Below, piece by piece: positions 47,901-59,749 of a stretch of 64,000 nt of DNA. The notes beneath the pieces are model-generated. The model saw only the letters and a list, made by a program, of their open reading frames with translations. It was not told where the DNA came from and searched no databases. Position 1 is the first letter of the stretch. Each line of letters opens with the position of its first letter. This DNA is from Plasmodium brasilianum (Eukaryota; Apicomplexa; Aconoidasida; Haemosporida; Plasmodiidae). The translations under genes were made by a program, and so were the position numbers. Where the stretch lies: contig NC_090122.1 in the NCBI RefSeq assembly GCF_023973825.1, positions 1,296,130 to 1,360,129 on the forward strand, given 5' to 3'.

Positions 47901-50900
47901 AATGGATGAAATTAGTAAAGAGAGAAAAAACAAAAAGTGCAACTAACCACCAAATTATATATAGAAACGAATATTATAACAGCAGTGAGGGAAATGATAA
48001 GAACAACTATATGGGTTATGATAAAAAAGGCAGCTATTCATTTTTTTTACACGATGAGGAAAAAAAAAAGGCATCGCTAAATTATGATTATAACAGCCCT
48101 ACATTGGAGTGCAAGTGGAGTGGAAGTTTACAAGAAACGAAGAAAAGAAATAATGATTGGAAAAAAACAAGCGCGGATATAGGCCCTAAAACGAACAAAG
48201 AATTAGGTCCCCAAATCAGCGCAGAATTAGATCCCCAAACCAGCGCAGAATTAGATCCCCAAACTAGCGCAGAATTAAGTCTCAAAACAAGCGCAGAATT
48301 AAGTCTCAAAACAAATGCGGATATATGCCCAAATAATGGTGATAACAACGATGATAATTATAACAGTCTCACGGGCATTTATGGAAATAACTATATAACA
48401 ACTGAGAATAAGCATGATAAGGGGGATTTAATTGACTTCAGTTCAGGGAATAACTTGACAAAAGGAGAGGACACAAGAATAGCAGGTGAATTGGTAAGAA
48501 CAAAAAATAGGGAAAACTGTGGAAATTGTTCAAATTATTCAAATTTTTCAAATTATTTAAATTGTTCAAATTTTTCAAATTATTTAAATTGTTCAAATTG
48601 TTCAAATTGTTCAAACTGTTCAAATTGTCCAAATTGTTCAAATTGTTCAAACTGTTCAAATTGTCCAAATTGTTCAAATTGTCCAAATTGTTCAAATTGT
48701 TCAAACTGTTCAAATTGTCCAAATTGTTCAAATTGTCCAAATTGTTCAAATTGTTCAAATTGTTCAAATTGTTCAAGTTATTCAAAATATTCAAGATATT
48801 CAAATTATTCAAACTGTTTATTTACAAATTATGGAGGTACCCATATTATGCTAGAACAACAATGTAATGACAAAAAATACATCAGAAATGATTTATATCC
48901 TGTAAATATCTCTTTTGAGAAAAACAAAAAAGAGAAATCAACCCCGTCTAGTGAGGTAACTTATTACAGTACCAATAACAGTAGCAATAATAGTAATGCC
49001 ACCACTGCTACTACTTCCACCACCGCTACTACTTCCACCAATTCTCCTACTACCACCAATGCTCCTACTATCACCAATGCTCCTACTACCACCAATGCTC
49101 CTACTACCACCAATGCTCCTACTATCACCAATGCTCCTACTACCACCACTGCTATCACTACTTCCACTTCTAACAACAACTGTAATAGGATGGACGTTGG
49201 AAAAATCATGTGCAAGAACGAAAATTCTAATTTTTATATTAATGGAAATTACAATAATAACGAAGAGGGACATGGGAAAAATGCAGGTAGTGCAACGAAG
49301 TGGACACATAATATTAATACACTTGGAGGAGGTGTTAATTTTAGTAAATGTAATGAACTACAGAATGACGAAATACACTTTAAAAAAAAAAGGAGTGAAG
49401 AAAGGATAAGTAAAAATATAGGTGATCAATTAAGTAGTAGCATTAATTCAGATAGTGAGTTGAACGTGTGCGCGAGAGGCGACAACATGGAGTTTTTCGA
49501 CAATTATAATGGTAATAATAGTGGTAGTATTAGCACTACTGGTATATTTGGTAGTAGCAATAATAGAAACAGAAGCAGTAACATCAACAGGAACAGCAGT
49601 AGTAATGGTAATAGTAATGGCAGTAATAATGACAGTAGTAATGACAGTAGTAATGGCAGTAATAATGACAGAAATAATGACAGTAATAATGACAGTAATA
49701 ATGACAGAAATAATGACAGTAATAATGACAGAAATAATGACAGTAATAATGACAGAAATAATGACAGAAATAATGACAGAAATAATGACAGTAATAATGA
49801 CAGAAATAATGACAGAAATAATGACAGTAATAATGACAGAAATAATGACAGTAGTAATAGCGCCCTTGGTGCTTATAACACGAACGGTGAGCGCACATAC
49901 CTCTGTACGAACTTTAATAAGTACAACACTACTGATGGAGGGAATGGTGCCAGTCATGAAAATAATACATTTAATCAACGAGAAATCGATAATAATAGTA
50001 ATGATGTTAAGAATAATGCAAAATATTCCTTTGGGGATGGTAGCAGTATCAACGGGGTATATAACGCCTTTACAATAAAGCATAAGGAGAATAAAAATTT
50101 TAACTGTACTGCTAATGAGGTTGAAAATTCGAAAAATATGAACAGTGCAGGTAAAAATATACCAATTTATCAGAATTCTTTAATTATTAAGAGGGATAGT
50201 TATTATGACAGTGCAAATAGACCAAATATTGATAGTGAAAAATGCGCTGATGAGGTAATCGGGTACTATAGTAAAGGAGGAAGTACAGGTAAAGTTTTCA
50301 CTTCAATTAACAGAGTAGAGAAAAACATGAATATCTCAAATTTTGGAAAAAATTATGACAAAACGGATGAAAGTAATTGGAGCAATAACATACACACGAA
50401 TGTGAATGTAAATGTAAATGTAAATACGAAGAACACTAACGAGTGTTGCAAAAATGAGGATGATTGGGAAGAGGAGGAGGAACATGATGAAGAAGAAGAC
50501 ACAGTAGCAGCAGAAGCAGCAATAGCAGTAGTGGAAAAAAAATTAACAGCAATTGGGGGCACAGGTAAAATTTTTGATTTGAAAAATGACTACAAGTGGA
50601 ACTACGAACGTTTAATATATCCTGAACATATAAATTTTAAAAGGGCTTTTTTCTTTAACTTTAAAAAGGACATATATATTTATGGGGCCAAAAAGAATAA
50701 TTTTATTATTCCAGATAAAATCTTTAAAATATGTAATAACGAAATTGCCGTAATAAATACTAGTGGGGCAACACCTCAGTTATATATTAGAATTTATCTT
50801 GTACATGATATATATGAAAATTCGCTAAGTGATATTAAATCGTACAAATATAATAAAGACAAAGCGAGTGAAGAATTGAATCCTACCTACTGTAATAATA

Positions 50901-53900
50901 TATATAATTTTAAACATAAAAATTATAGCACATTATATGAGCAAAATGACTATCTCAAGGATTATACTACATATAATAGAAGTATATTTAAAGGGGATAG
51001 AAAGAACGAAAGTGTAGAGAACAAATGTGTATACATTTTGGGATGCAAAGAAAAACGAGTACTTGACTTATATAGAATATATAAACTCGATTTAAGTAAC
51101 TTTGAGTGGGAAGAAATTAAAATTACATACAATAGATTATTAAATGTGTCAAGAGAAGATTTCTCCATAATTTTTATTAATAACTCCTTGTATATATATG
51201 GTGGTGTCATATTGAAAAAAAATAAGTGGGTAAGTTGTGATGAATTCTGGAAATGCAATTTGAAAAAAAGAAAATGGAAAATGCTTACGCTAAGGGAAAA
51301 AGGGGGAATGAAGAAGCAGGAAAAGCAGGAAATGCAGGAAATGCAGGAAATGCAGGAAATGCAGGAAATGCAGGAAATGCAGGAAAAGCAGGAAAAGCAG
51401 GAAAAGCAGGAACAGAAGGAACAGCAGGAAAAGCAGGAAAAAACATACGATTTGTATTATGACACTAACTTGTCATCCCCACTCAATCATTTTATAAGTT
51501 TAAACAATTCGGGTAATAATCTCGGTGGAAGTACTAAATTGGACGAACATAATAAAACTGGCAGTAATTATCATGCTGATAGATGTGATGAAAATGAGTG
51601 TAATGATACTGCTAAAGGGGGAAGTGTTAATCAGACATGTAGGAAGGACCAAAAAGAAAGTATAAAGAGCAACAACGATGGAATGACAAAAGATGGTAAG
51701 GATGAAAATTCATCCATATTAATGAATGTTCGCTTTGTAGAAAGATATCCATCCAGCAGAGCATGCCATTTGTGTGTTTTCTATCAAAATAAGATTTACA
51801 TTCATGGAGGTACTAATTTAACAGAAGAAATGGACGATTTTTATTTCTTTGATATGGGAAAAAAAAAATGGTTTGAAATAATTCAGGATGGACAAATCTA
51901 TCCTTCCAAAAGATATGGTCATTCTGGGTATATCATAAAAAATAAATTATATATATATGGTGGGTTTACGAAATATCTCAGCTGTAATGTTGTATATAAT
52001 GACTTTTTTGAATATGATTTTGAAAAAAACACGTGGAAACAAATATTTACAGTGGATGATTTATGCTATTTAAAAAGTGAACTAAAGAATGAACAACAAA
52101 TTTTTTCCCGATTCCTACAATTACTCGTGTTAAAAAATTTTTATAAAAATAAATTATTAAATCGTCTAAACTCCAGGAAGAAATATAATGACATAAAAAA
52201 AACTCTCCCTACTGATGATGAAAATATTAAAAGGGACACTTCCACCAATTTTAGTAACGATAAAGACGCAAAAGTAAATTTAGGCAATCATGAAAGAGAA
52301 TATGTTCAAGTGCAAAAAAAAGAAATACTGAAAAAAGAAAGAGACTACAGTAGAAAAGAAATCTATCAACAGAAAAACAACTTCGAAATGTATATACACC
52401 ATAAGTATGACAGCACGTTCGTCGAATGTAAAAATTTGCCTCTTATGGAGAAAAATAATACTACCATTAGCAGCAGCATTAACGGTATTTCTGAATCGGG
52501 CTTTTTCGACCATTCTAATTGTACCACTGATGGAAATATATTAAATGGGGGTAATAATATTTTCAAAGAAAAGGAACAAGTAAAATTAAAACTTTACGAT
52601 AATTTTTTGTCCATAAAAAATTTAGGCTACTGTGATGATATAATAATGCCTTATAACATCTTCAGAAATAAGTGCCTTTATTATGACAGTTCATTATACT
52701 TGATTGGTGGATGCGGTATTGACAATAATTTGCACAAAAACACAATCATTAATATAGATAACTTTATCTATTATGATAACTTTTTTAAAATTAAAATAGA
52801 CAATTCGTACACAGATTTTATGCTGCATTATTTATTTTATATGGATGCATTTTTTTTTGAATTTATTGAAAAGGTGAGAATTGCCACGTTTAAATATTCA
52901 GGACTGGATCAAAAAAATGAGTGGGCGTGTTACACAAACGATGAGGAGGAATATGAAGACGATAAAAATGTAGATAAAAATGAAGATAAAAATGTAGATA
53001 AAAATGAAGATAAAAATGTAGATAAAAATGAAGATAAAAATGTAGATAAAAATGAAGATAAAAATGAAGATAAAAATGCAGATAAAAAGGAAGATAAAAA
53101 TGAAGATAAAAATGCAGATAAAAAGGAAGATAAAAATGTAGATAAAAATGCAGATAAAAAGGAAGATAAAAATGCAGATAAAAAGGACGACGAAAATCAG
53201 GAGTTATACACAGTGCACAATTTAACACAGAATGATGCAACTTTAAAAAAGTATGATTTGTTCAGAAATAATTCTCAAACAGAAAAGGACACCACTTTTT
53301 TCGATGACATACGCTCAAATATAAAAATGATTGATGACGAATTAAATGATATTATGTTTATGAATATTACACCAGAAAAAGAAAAAGATAATAGGGAAAA
53401 CTTTTTTAATAAGGGAAACGACCAAAATATTAGAAAAATAAAAGAATATGTCTCTAATAATAACATGCACAAGTCAGCAAATAAAAAGTTGGGGAATATA
53501 TTTTTATTGGCTCAAAATAAAAAAATATGTGAATTGTTAATATTTTTATTTGACTTATATGACAACGTATATTGCAGGGGTAAAAAGGTGCAAAAGGTCG
53601 TAAAAATTAATAAAAAAAAAGATGATATTATAAGCATTCAAAATAAAAATAGTTTGCGCGATAATTTATTCGAAAAAAAAGGCACAGAACAAAACAAGCA
53701 CATTCCTTCGTATTATTTGCTCACAAGTAAAAGTGAAATAAAGACAAAAATAAGTGACACTGCATTTTCAAAAGTAGAACAAAATGGGAACAAGCCTTTT
53801 CAATTTCAGTCTAGTGAGATGGATCTTCACAAGGAAAAAAATAATGCATTTCAGAGGTATGGAGTAGGTGAAAAAAACATTGGTAGTAGTAGCAATAGCG

Positions 53901-55728
53901 GAAGTAGTAGAAGTCGTAACAATAGCAGCAATCGTAGCAGTCGCAGCAATCATAGCAACCGTAGAAGTTGTGAACACGATGGCAAGGAACTACTCAAAAA
54001 TACTCTTGATGATGCCACGATAAAGCAGCACAGTGAAGACAAAAGGTATGAAAATGAAAATGAAAATAAAAATGACAATGTACATACGAACGCTAATTTA
54101 CGTAATTATGTACAAGGTAATAAAGAATATATGTATATAAACGTACACAGTGAAAACATACGAAATAATAGTGTAAATTATTGTGGTAATACCTATAATG
54201 AAAAAGATGATGAGCTTTTTCGTGAATTCAAAAAAGAGAACAATAAAATAAATTGCAACAGTGTTTGCAGTGGGAAATTTTATATCCATGATGGCAGTTA
54301 TATCGATGATGGTAGTTATAAGAACAGTGTCAACTATAACCATAACAACTGCACCCAGAAAAACCCCATTTCTTATGATACTAATGGGGAAATTCATTTC
54401 AGAGAAAACTTTAGGAACAATTACAAGAGAGAAAAGGATGACATTCCATATGAAAGCCCCTTAGTTTTTAATAACAGCATAACAAGAGAAAAGAGATGTA
54501 TGCAAAATTGCAATATTGTTGGTTTAAATGATGAAACAGAGGGCCTGAATATTATTCCGAAAAATGTAAATTTTGGATCTGAAATAGGGAGCAGTTACAA
54601 CGATAAAAAGGATAATGACGCGAATAATAATAACAGCAATTATAACAATGTTTGTAATAATAGTTTTTATACCAGTAGTGTTCATAACAGCAGTGTTCAT
54701 AACAGCAGTGTTCATAACAGCAGTGTTCATAACAGCAGTGATCATAATAGCAGTGGGCATAATAGCAGTGGTCATAGCAGCAATAGTCATAACAGCAATG
54801 GTCATAATAGCTGTGTACACAGTAGTAGTGTCGATAACACCATTTATAACAATTTTCATATAAAAAATGCAAATTTTGATTATTACTGTAATAATCAAGG
54901 GGACAGCTTAAACAAAAGGAATAAAAACGACTGCTCTTACCACTATAACAGCTCCAATGTAGAAGATGAAATAATTGCGAATGCAGAAAAGATGAATAAT
55001 ATAGATTTTTATAACTACTATGAAAATAGTTTTAGAACTGAGGAATACTTGAGTACAAGCCAAATGCATTTAAATATGGAAAAGTCCATAATATACAATT
55101 ATTTAGAAAATTTTAATGAATTAAATGATGAAAAATATGCAGTTAAAATGAAAATAAGAAAAAATGATATCTATAAATTGATTTATACATATACAAAAAG
55201 TGTAGAGATACAAAATAATATATATTTAAGAAAAATTGAAAAATTAGAAGAACAAGTTAGGGACCTCTTGGAAGAGAATAATCCCATAGACAAATATGAT
55301 AAAATAATGGAAAAAGAAGAAGAGGAAGAAAATGAAAAAAAAAAAAAAAAATGGAATATTACATATTTAATGAAATAAATTTTGAAAAATTAAAAAATGA
55401 ACACATTTATTTAAGAAAAAAATTACAATATTTTTATCATATAACAAATATATATGGCATCAAAATACAAAAACAAGATCTATATATACACATTCTTGAA
55501 AATAAATATGAATATTTAATGAACTGTTTATTGAAATTAAAATATGTTTTATTAAAAGCAGGTATAAATGATGATATTAGTAAGTTTTTTTATGAAGATA
55601 ATTTTTTTGTTCATGAAAAAAATAACAATAATTCATATAATGATGGTAACAACAATGTTATGTGTACTAATGAATATATTTGGGGCAATACTACTACTCA
55701 TCAAGTAAACTGCAGGAGTTACCTTTGA
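44903..55728 (+). CDS. Giant Kelch-repeat protein, frame broken at a poly-A run near its end
   Basis: The first frame runs 44903-55378 (3491 residues). Residues 1-1890 are mostly disordered and full of tandem repeats. A Kelch region begins near residue 1895 and shows the usual double-Gly blades: SLYIYGGVILKKNKWVSCDE near 2095, KIYIHGGTNLTEEMDDFYFF near 2300, KLYIYGGFTKYLSC near 2350 and SLYLIGGCGIDNN near 2600. Blades are separated by large insertions. Near the end a coiled coil (LRKIEKLEEQVRDLLEENN) reaches an A17 run (55335-55351), after which the first frame stops at 55378. The +1 frame continues with NEINFEKLKNEHIYLRKKLQ for about 125 residues to 55728, again coiled coil. So the gene very probably spans both, about 3608 residues with one more A. 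Kelch propellers bind protein partners; the function is unknown. The upstream ATG at 44903 follows a T18 run and an in-frame-poor leader. Confidence 0.85.
45281..45452 (+). repeat. Ser/Asn trinucleotide tract in the Kelch protein
   Basis: A run of agt, agc and aac codons encodes a Ser/Asn stretch of about 57 residues (SSSSNSNSSS type). The antisense frame is pure Leu. Confidence 0.95.
48525..48815 (+). repeat. 9-base repeat encoding Asn-Cys-Ser and Asn-Cys-Pro
   Basis: About thirty 9-base units aattgttca (N C S), with some aattgtcca (N C P), preceded by F/Y/L variants. The product is a Cys-every-third-residue stretch, which is unusual among Plasmodium low-complexity regions. Confidence 0.95.
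49000..49165 (+). repeat. Thr-rich NAPT repeat
   Basis: Fifteen-base units (actaccaccaatgctcct) encode TTTNAPT/ITNAPT, about seven copies, flanked by ATTSTT. It is Thr-rich and C-rich on the plus strand, unlike the A-rich surroundings. Confidence 0.9.
49600..49860 (+). repeat. Asn-Asp-Ser/Arg 12-base repeat
   Basis: Twelve-base units aataatgacagt and aataatgacaga encode NNDS and NNDR, about twenty copies in mixed order. Confidence 0.95.
51315..51440 (+). repeat. Gln-Glu-Met/Lys 9-base repeat between Kelch blades
   Basis: Nine-base units caggaaatg and caggaaaag encode QEM and QEK. They sit inside the propeller, in the loop after the blade ending WKMLTLREK. Confidence 0.9.
52960..53195 (+). 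repeat. Asp-Lys-Asn 12-base repeat
   Basis: Twelve-base units gataaaaatgta and gataaaaatgaa encode DKNV, DKNE and DKNA/DKKE, about eighteen copies after the last Kelch blade. Confidence 0.95.
54672..54838 (+). repeat. His-Asn-Ser-Ser 15-base repeat
   Basis: Fifteen-base units agtgttcataacagc encode SVHNS (VHNSS, DHNSS, GHNSS), about ten copies. Confidence 0.9.
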
Positions 55729-55931
55729 ACATGCGTTCAATATAATGTTCATTTGGGGATGCTTTTTTGCGCTTATCTTTTATGCATCCTATTCATATGC
55801 AATATATGAGTAGCGAAATATGCGCACAATATATACGCAACTGCGCATACAGACTTACGCGCGTACTCCATATATCCATAACTGCACGAATGAACTTCTG
55901 TGTATACTAGTAGCTCATACTGTACTGTAAA

Positions 55932-57345
55932 ATGAACACGTTCATGTCGAAAAACTTTAGTAAATCAAGCATTCAACGGGACACCAACCCAAAAAAAGGG
56001 GGGAAGGCAAACCAAATTAAAATAAACATAAAAATATATATAACACGGAAGATAAAGATTTTTCCACTAATTTATAGTCATCCAAAATTTCATATTTAGG
56101 AATCATTGATATTTTAAGAAATATGTCTATAGCATTTTTATGCATACATACGTATATAAGTACATAGGCACATACATTCATTTACACCCTTTTGTTAAAA
56201 TGTTCCTGACAATTCAAAATATTTTGAATATTTAAATTTTATGGAGGAATACTGTGTAATAATTAACCGCTGATTAAAAATGAATCATTTTTTTTTTTTT
56301 TTTTTTTTTTTTCTCATTTTTGTTTTTCCTCTTTTAAATAGTTTAAATGTCTATGCAGAAAAAATATTAAGAGAGATGTAGTCATTTAGCGGAAGCTTTT
56401 TAAAATAGTACATTCAAATAAATATTTATGCACCCTCATATGTTTATATTACATTTTTGTATATATTTACATTTTTGTATATGTTTGCATTTATGCTTAT
56501 GTTTACATTTATGCCTATGTTTACATTAATGCTTACTTTTACATTTTATCTATATTTGCACGTTGTTAAATGTTACCACAAATTTATTTCTAGTAACACG
56601 TATTACTTTTGCTTTACATTTCCATATTTTTTATAACTACATTGTGATTTCATTTAAAGGTCAGAATATTTTGTTTTATATGATACTCGCCATTTTTGTT
56701 ATTTCCCAAACATATCGTATCGTAATAGTAAAAGAAACGGTTAATTCATGTGAGTGGAACACGTTTCTTTTATTGGTACTTGTTACTTAGCGCGAAGATA
56801 ATTTTGTGTCTTTATCATTCCATTGTTTCAATTAGATGAGGCTTGTGTGTGTATATATACACTTAAATACATTTACGTTTATGTATTTACGTATACTTCG
56901 TTTAACAGTTATGTAACCCTTATAATGACTCATTATTTTTTCTCCAAGTGTTGAATATATTTTTTTTTTTTTTTCATGTTCTACGTTATGTATACATATG
57001 CACATATACATACAAATATCCATATACATACACGTATTTTCTAGGATATGTGGGCTTAACCTTTTTATCCTTATTACAAACTCTTATACGACATAAACGA
57101 AACAGTGCTAAGACCAGGAAAGAGTAAACATTGTTATTCTCGTATTTAAAATTTTTAAATAAAAATTAAAAGTTATATATAAAGTTAAAAAAAATATACA
57201 TATATATTTCATATTTTAATAAAAAGTCTTAAATTAACGAAGAAATAAACACATAACGTATTGCGGAAAACGAATACACACAGTCTCTTTATTCTTAAAA
57301 AGTAAATTTTCGTTTTTAAAAGGGGAAAACATGTTTAAGTAGGTA

Positions 57346-57388
<43 letters not shown>

Positions 57389-57950
57389 GCTCTGCACGCA
57401 TATCTGGGGACATATTTTCACAAAATGGAAAAATAAGGACGTTTAAAATTTTCAGGCATGAACAGTTAATTATAAGATACAACATTATGACAGCAAATTT
57501 TTTGCACCGAAATAATTTTCAGGTTTTATAAAATTATATCATTTGATGAATTATGACATAATATTCTTTATAAAATTCATTTTCTTTCTAATTCTTTGTT
57601 CATCCGTATAATGCCTGTAAATAAGTAGATTGTAGAATATGGAACAAGTACAAAATTGGGTGAAGGTTAAGCATGTTGTTTTATTTTGTTTTGTTTCGTT
57701 TTATTCGGTCTTATATCTTTCTTTAATTTGCCCTTCTTTGTTTTACGTGCATTTATTTGTTATTTTATTATTTTTCTATTTTATTTTGTATTGTATTGTA
57801 TTGTATTGTTTTAACATTATTTTTTTTTTTTTTTAACGTAGAATAAGTAGCTTTGTAATCATGGATCCACAAGAAAGGAATTTTTTTCCATTTTTCCTTT
57901 TCAGTATTATTTAAGAGTTCTTTCAAATTGTGCTATAAAAATGTATATAC

Positions 57951-57981
<31 letters not shown>

Positions 57982-58314
57982 AAATGCAGATAGAAATACA
58001 GATATATATTTATAGATCCCGTTTTACTTTAAGATATTATGTAATAATATTACAAAAAAATATAAAAAAAAAGGAGAACAAGTTTATTTTACTTTATTTA
58101 ATTTTTAACCTTTCCAATAATACTTAAGTCGCTTTGTAGCAGGCACAGGGAACATAAAAAACTAAGCTTTTTTTTTTCCTGTAGTGAAAAGAAAATTATA
58201 GTTGGAGTGATAGTTGAAGATGAAAATAAATACATGGAGTATTGGAGTTTAATTTATTCTTATATTTACGAGGTCGGTGTAGCGCTGACTGCATTTAGGT
58301 GTTATTTCCTATAA
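55932..58314 (+). CDS. Probable multi-exon HORMA-domain (Mad2/Rev7-like) gene, exon chain incomplete
   Basis: Short exons with good splice borders can be seen: 55932-55959 (MNTFMSKNF), 56100-56151 (IIDILRNMSIAFLCIH), 56342-56377 (LNVYAEKILRE), then 57636-57665 (NMEQVQNWVK), 57905-57942 (YYLRVLSNCAIK) and 58185 on (EKKIIVGVIVEDENKYMEYW). The first three join in phase (1, then 2), and the last three join in phase (0, then 2). A further likely exon begins at 57045 (YVGLTFLSLLQTLIRHKR in one phase, ICGLNLFILIT in another). The order matches Mad2: helix plus ILYQRGIYPSETFTR, then KYGLTLL, then VEQLKDWL, then KLVVVISNIESGEVLERW. The link between the third exon and the exon at 57636 is unresolved. 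The last exon either stops at 58312-58314 or splices at GTCGGT (58273). Mad2, Rev7 or another HORMA protein cannot be told apart. Confidence 0.4.
57354..57384. repeat. (TA)n microsatellite
   Basis: About 15 TA dinucleotides, inside a probable intron of the HORMA-like gene. Confidence 0.9.
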
Positions 58315-58325
58315 CATTTTCGAAA

Positions 58326-58717
58326 TTAAAAGGGATGAGAGAGAAAAAAAAAAAAAAAATAAAACAAATGATATTTAATATATATATATAGTTCACGCAC
58401 GAACTTTACTGGAATGTAGGGAATATATTCTGTTGTATCTTTCCATAGCGTTTTGTTCTGTTTGCTTATAATATTTTTTAAGCTTTTATGTGACTGAACG
58501 TTTGAGGTACTTTTTCTGGATGTCCTTTCTGCATACTCGTAACAGAAGTTGTCATGGTTCACCCTGAATATAAAATTGTTAGAAATTAGTATTGAAAAAA
58601 AAAAAACAAATAATTAAAATTAAATAAAAATGAGTTTTTTCGTTTTTTTTTCTTTTTCATTTTTTACTCATTTTCTCCTTCAAATAATATGTAGCGTTCA
58701 GAATTTGGTTCTTCCAT
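58326..58717 (-). CDS. Small two-exon gene, product unknown
   Basis: On the minus strand ATG at 58717 gives MEEPNSERYILFEGENE and reaches a GTAAAA donor after phase 2 (exon 58717-58668). The acceptor TATTCAG (AG at 58565-58564) restores frame: VNHDNFCYEYAERTSRKSTS, then KTLWKDTTEYIPYIPVKFVR. The frame stays open to a stop at 58326-58328, but the last 25 residues run through a T/A tract, so the real end may be earlier or reached by another intron. The joined protein is about 94 residues, acidic then basic. No family recognised. It faces the end of the HORMA-like exons. Confidence 0.5.
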
Positions 58718-59749
58718 TATTTAAAAAAAAAATTATACGTCGTTATTACTTTACGTAATAACAAAGCAATAACAGGTTTGTTCTGCTTTTGTTCCTTTGT
58801 TTCCGTCAAAATTTTTTTCTTTTCTTGTGATATAAAAAATTGTGTAATTTTACTTGCTCTTTTTTTGTTATATTATTTATATATATATAAAATATTGTAA
58901 CAAAAATTAAATTAGGGTAAAAACTTTATGGTGTTTTATGAACAAAATTTTATTTTTTGTTCAGGCGAAAATAGACAAAAAAAAAAAAAAAAAATTAAAC
59001 CTTAATTTAAGTGTTAATTTGTTATGTGGATTAAATTAAGCCAAAACAAATTATGAAGGAGCATTGTATATGTATATATATATACATATATATACACATG
59101 CATACATAAATTTATGTATATATATGTATATCCGTAAAAAGGCGAACAATGACGCATTTTTAAAACAAAATTACTCTTATATTCTTTCTTTTGCAACATT
59201 ATGGGACATGTACCTTTCAACACATGACAATACAAAAAAATGGGAGCCTATTACTGCTCTATAAATTATTTCCTTAAAAAATGATATCTCCTGAATGTGT
59301 TAACAAACACGTATTCACTGTACATATAAAAAAAGCATAAACGCATTTATACACAAAAGCATATACATATATATATAAATAAACATCACTTTTAATTTTA
59401 ATTTTAAATTAAATATACAAGCTTTGTGCTTATTTGTTCTTGAGCGGGGAGGAAGGAGATTTAATATCACCCTGCACAGTTCATAAATTATTGATTGAAA
59501 ATATATGAACAGGTCATACAAATATGCGATTTTTCCTTAACAAGTAATAAGAATTATAACTATTTCCTCAATACAAGGAACACAAACAAAGTGATACAAA
59601 CGTGTATATTGTCACCTAAAACGTAAGAAAAGTTTGCATGAAGACATATGTAAGTATGTACATATGTAAGTATGTACATATGTAAATATGTACGTATATA
59701 TGTATGTACGCAAACATTCACTCGTATGTGGTTCGTTCGAAGTCCGCGG
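58718..59749. other. Spacer between the small minus gene and OSBP
   Basis: A 1.0 kb stretch with an A17 run near 58978 and TA/TATG tracts. A plus-strand frame at 59142-59264 (KANNDAFLKQNYSYILSFAT then LWDMYLSTHDNTKKWEPITAL) looks coding-like but has no good acceptor; see findings. The rest is presumably OSBP 3' UTR. Confidence 0.5.

Noticed and set aside
48438..48867. Asn/Leu and Phe/Lys ORFs on both strands
   Set aside because: These are shadow frames of the 9-base NCS repeat.
49448..50083. 211- and 189-residue ORFs of I, V, T and M
   Set aside because: They are shadow frames of the NNDS/NNDR repeat in the Kelch gene.
52890..53240. 116-residue minus-strand ORF of F, Y, L and H
   Set aside because: It is the antisense of the DKN repeat.
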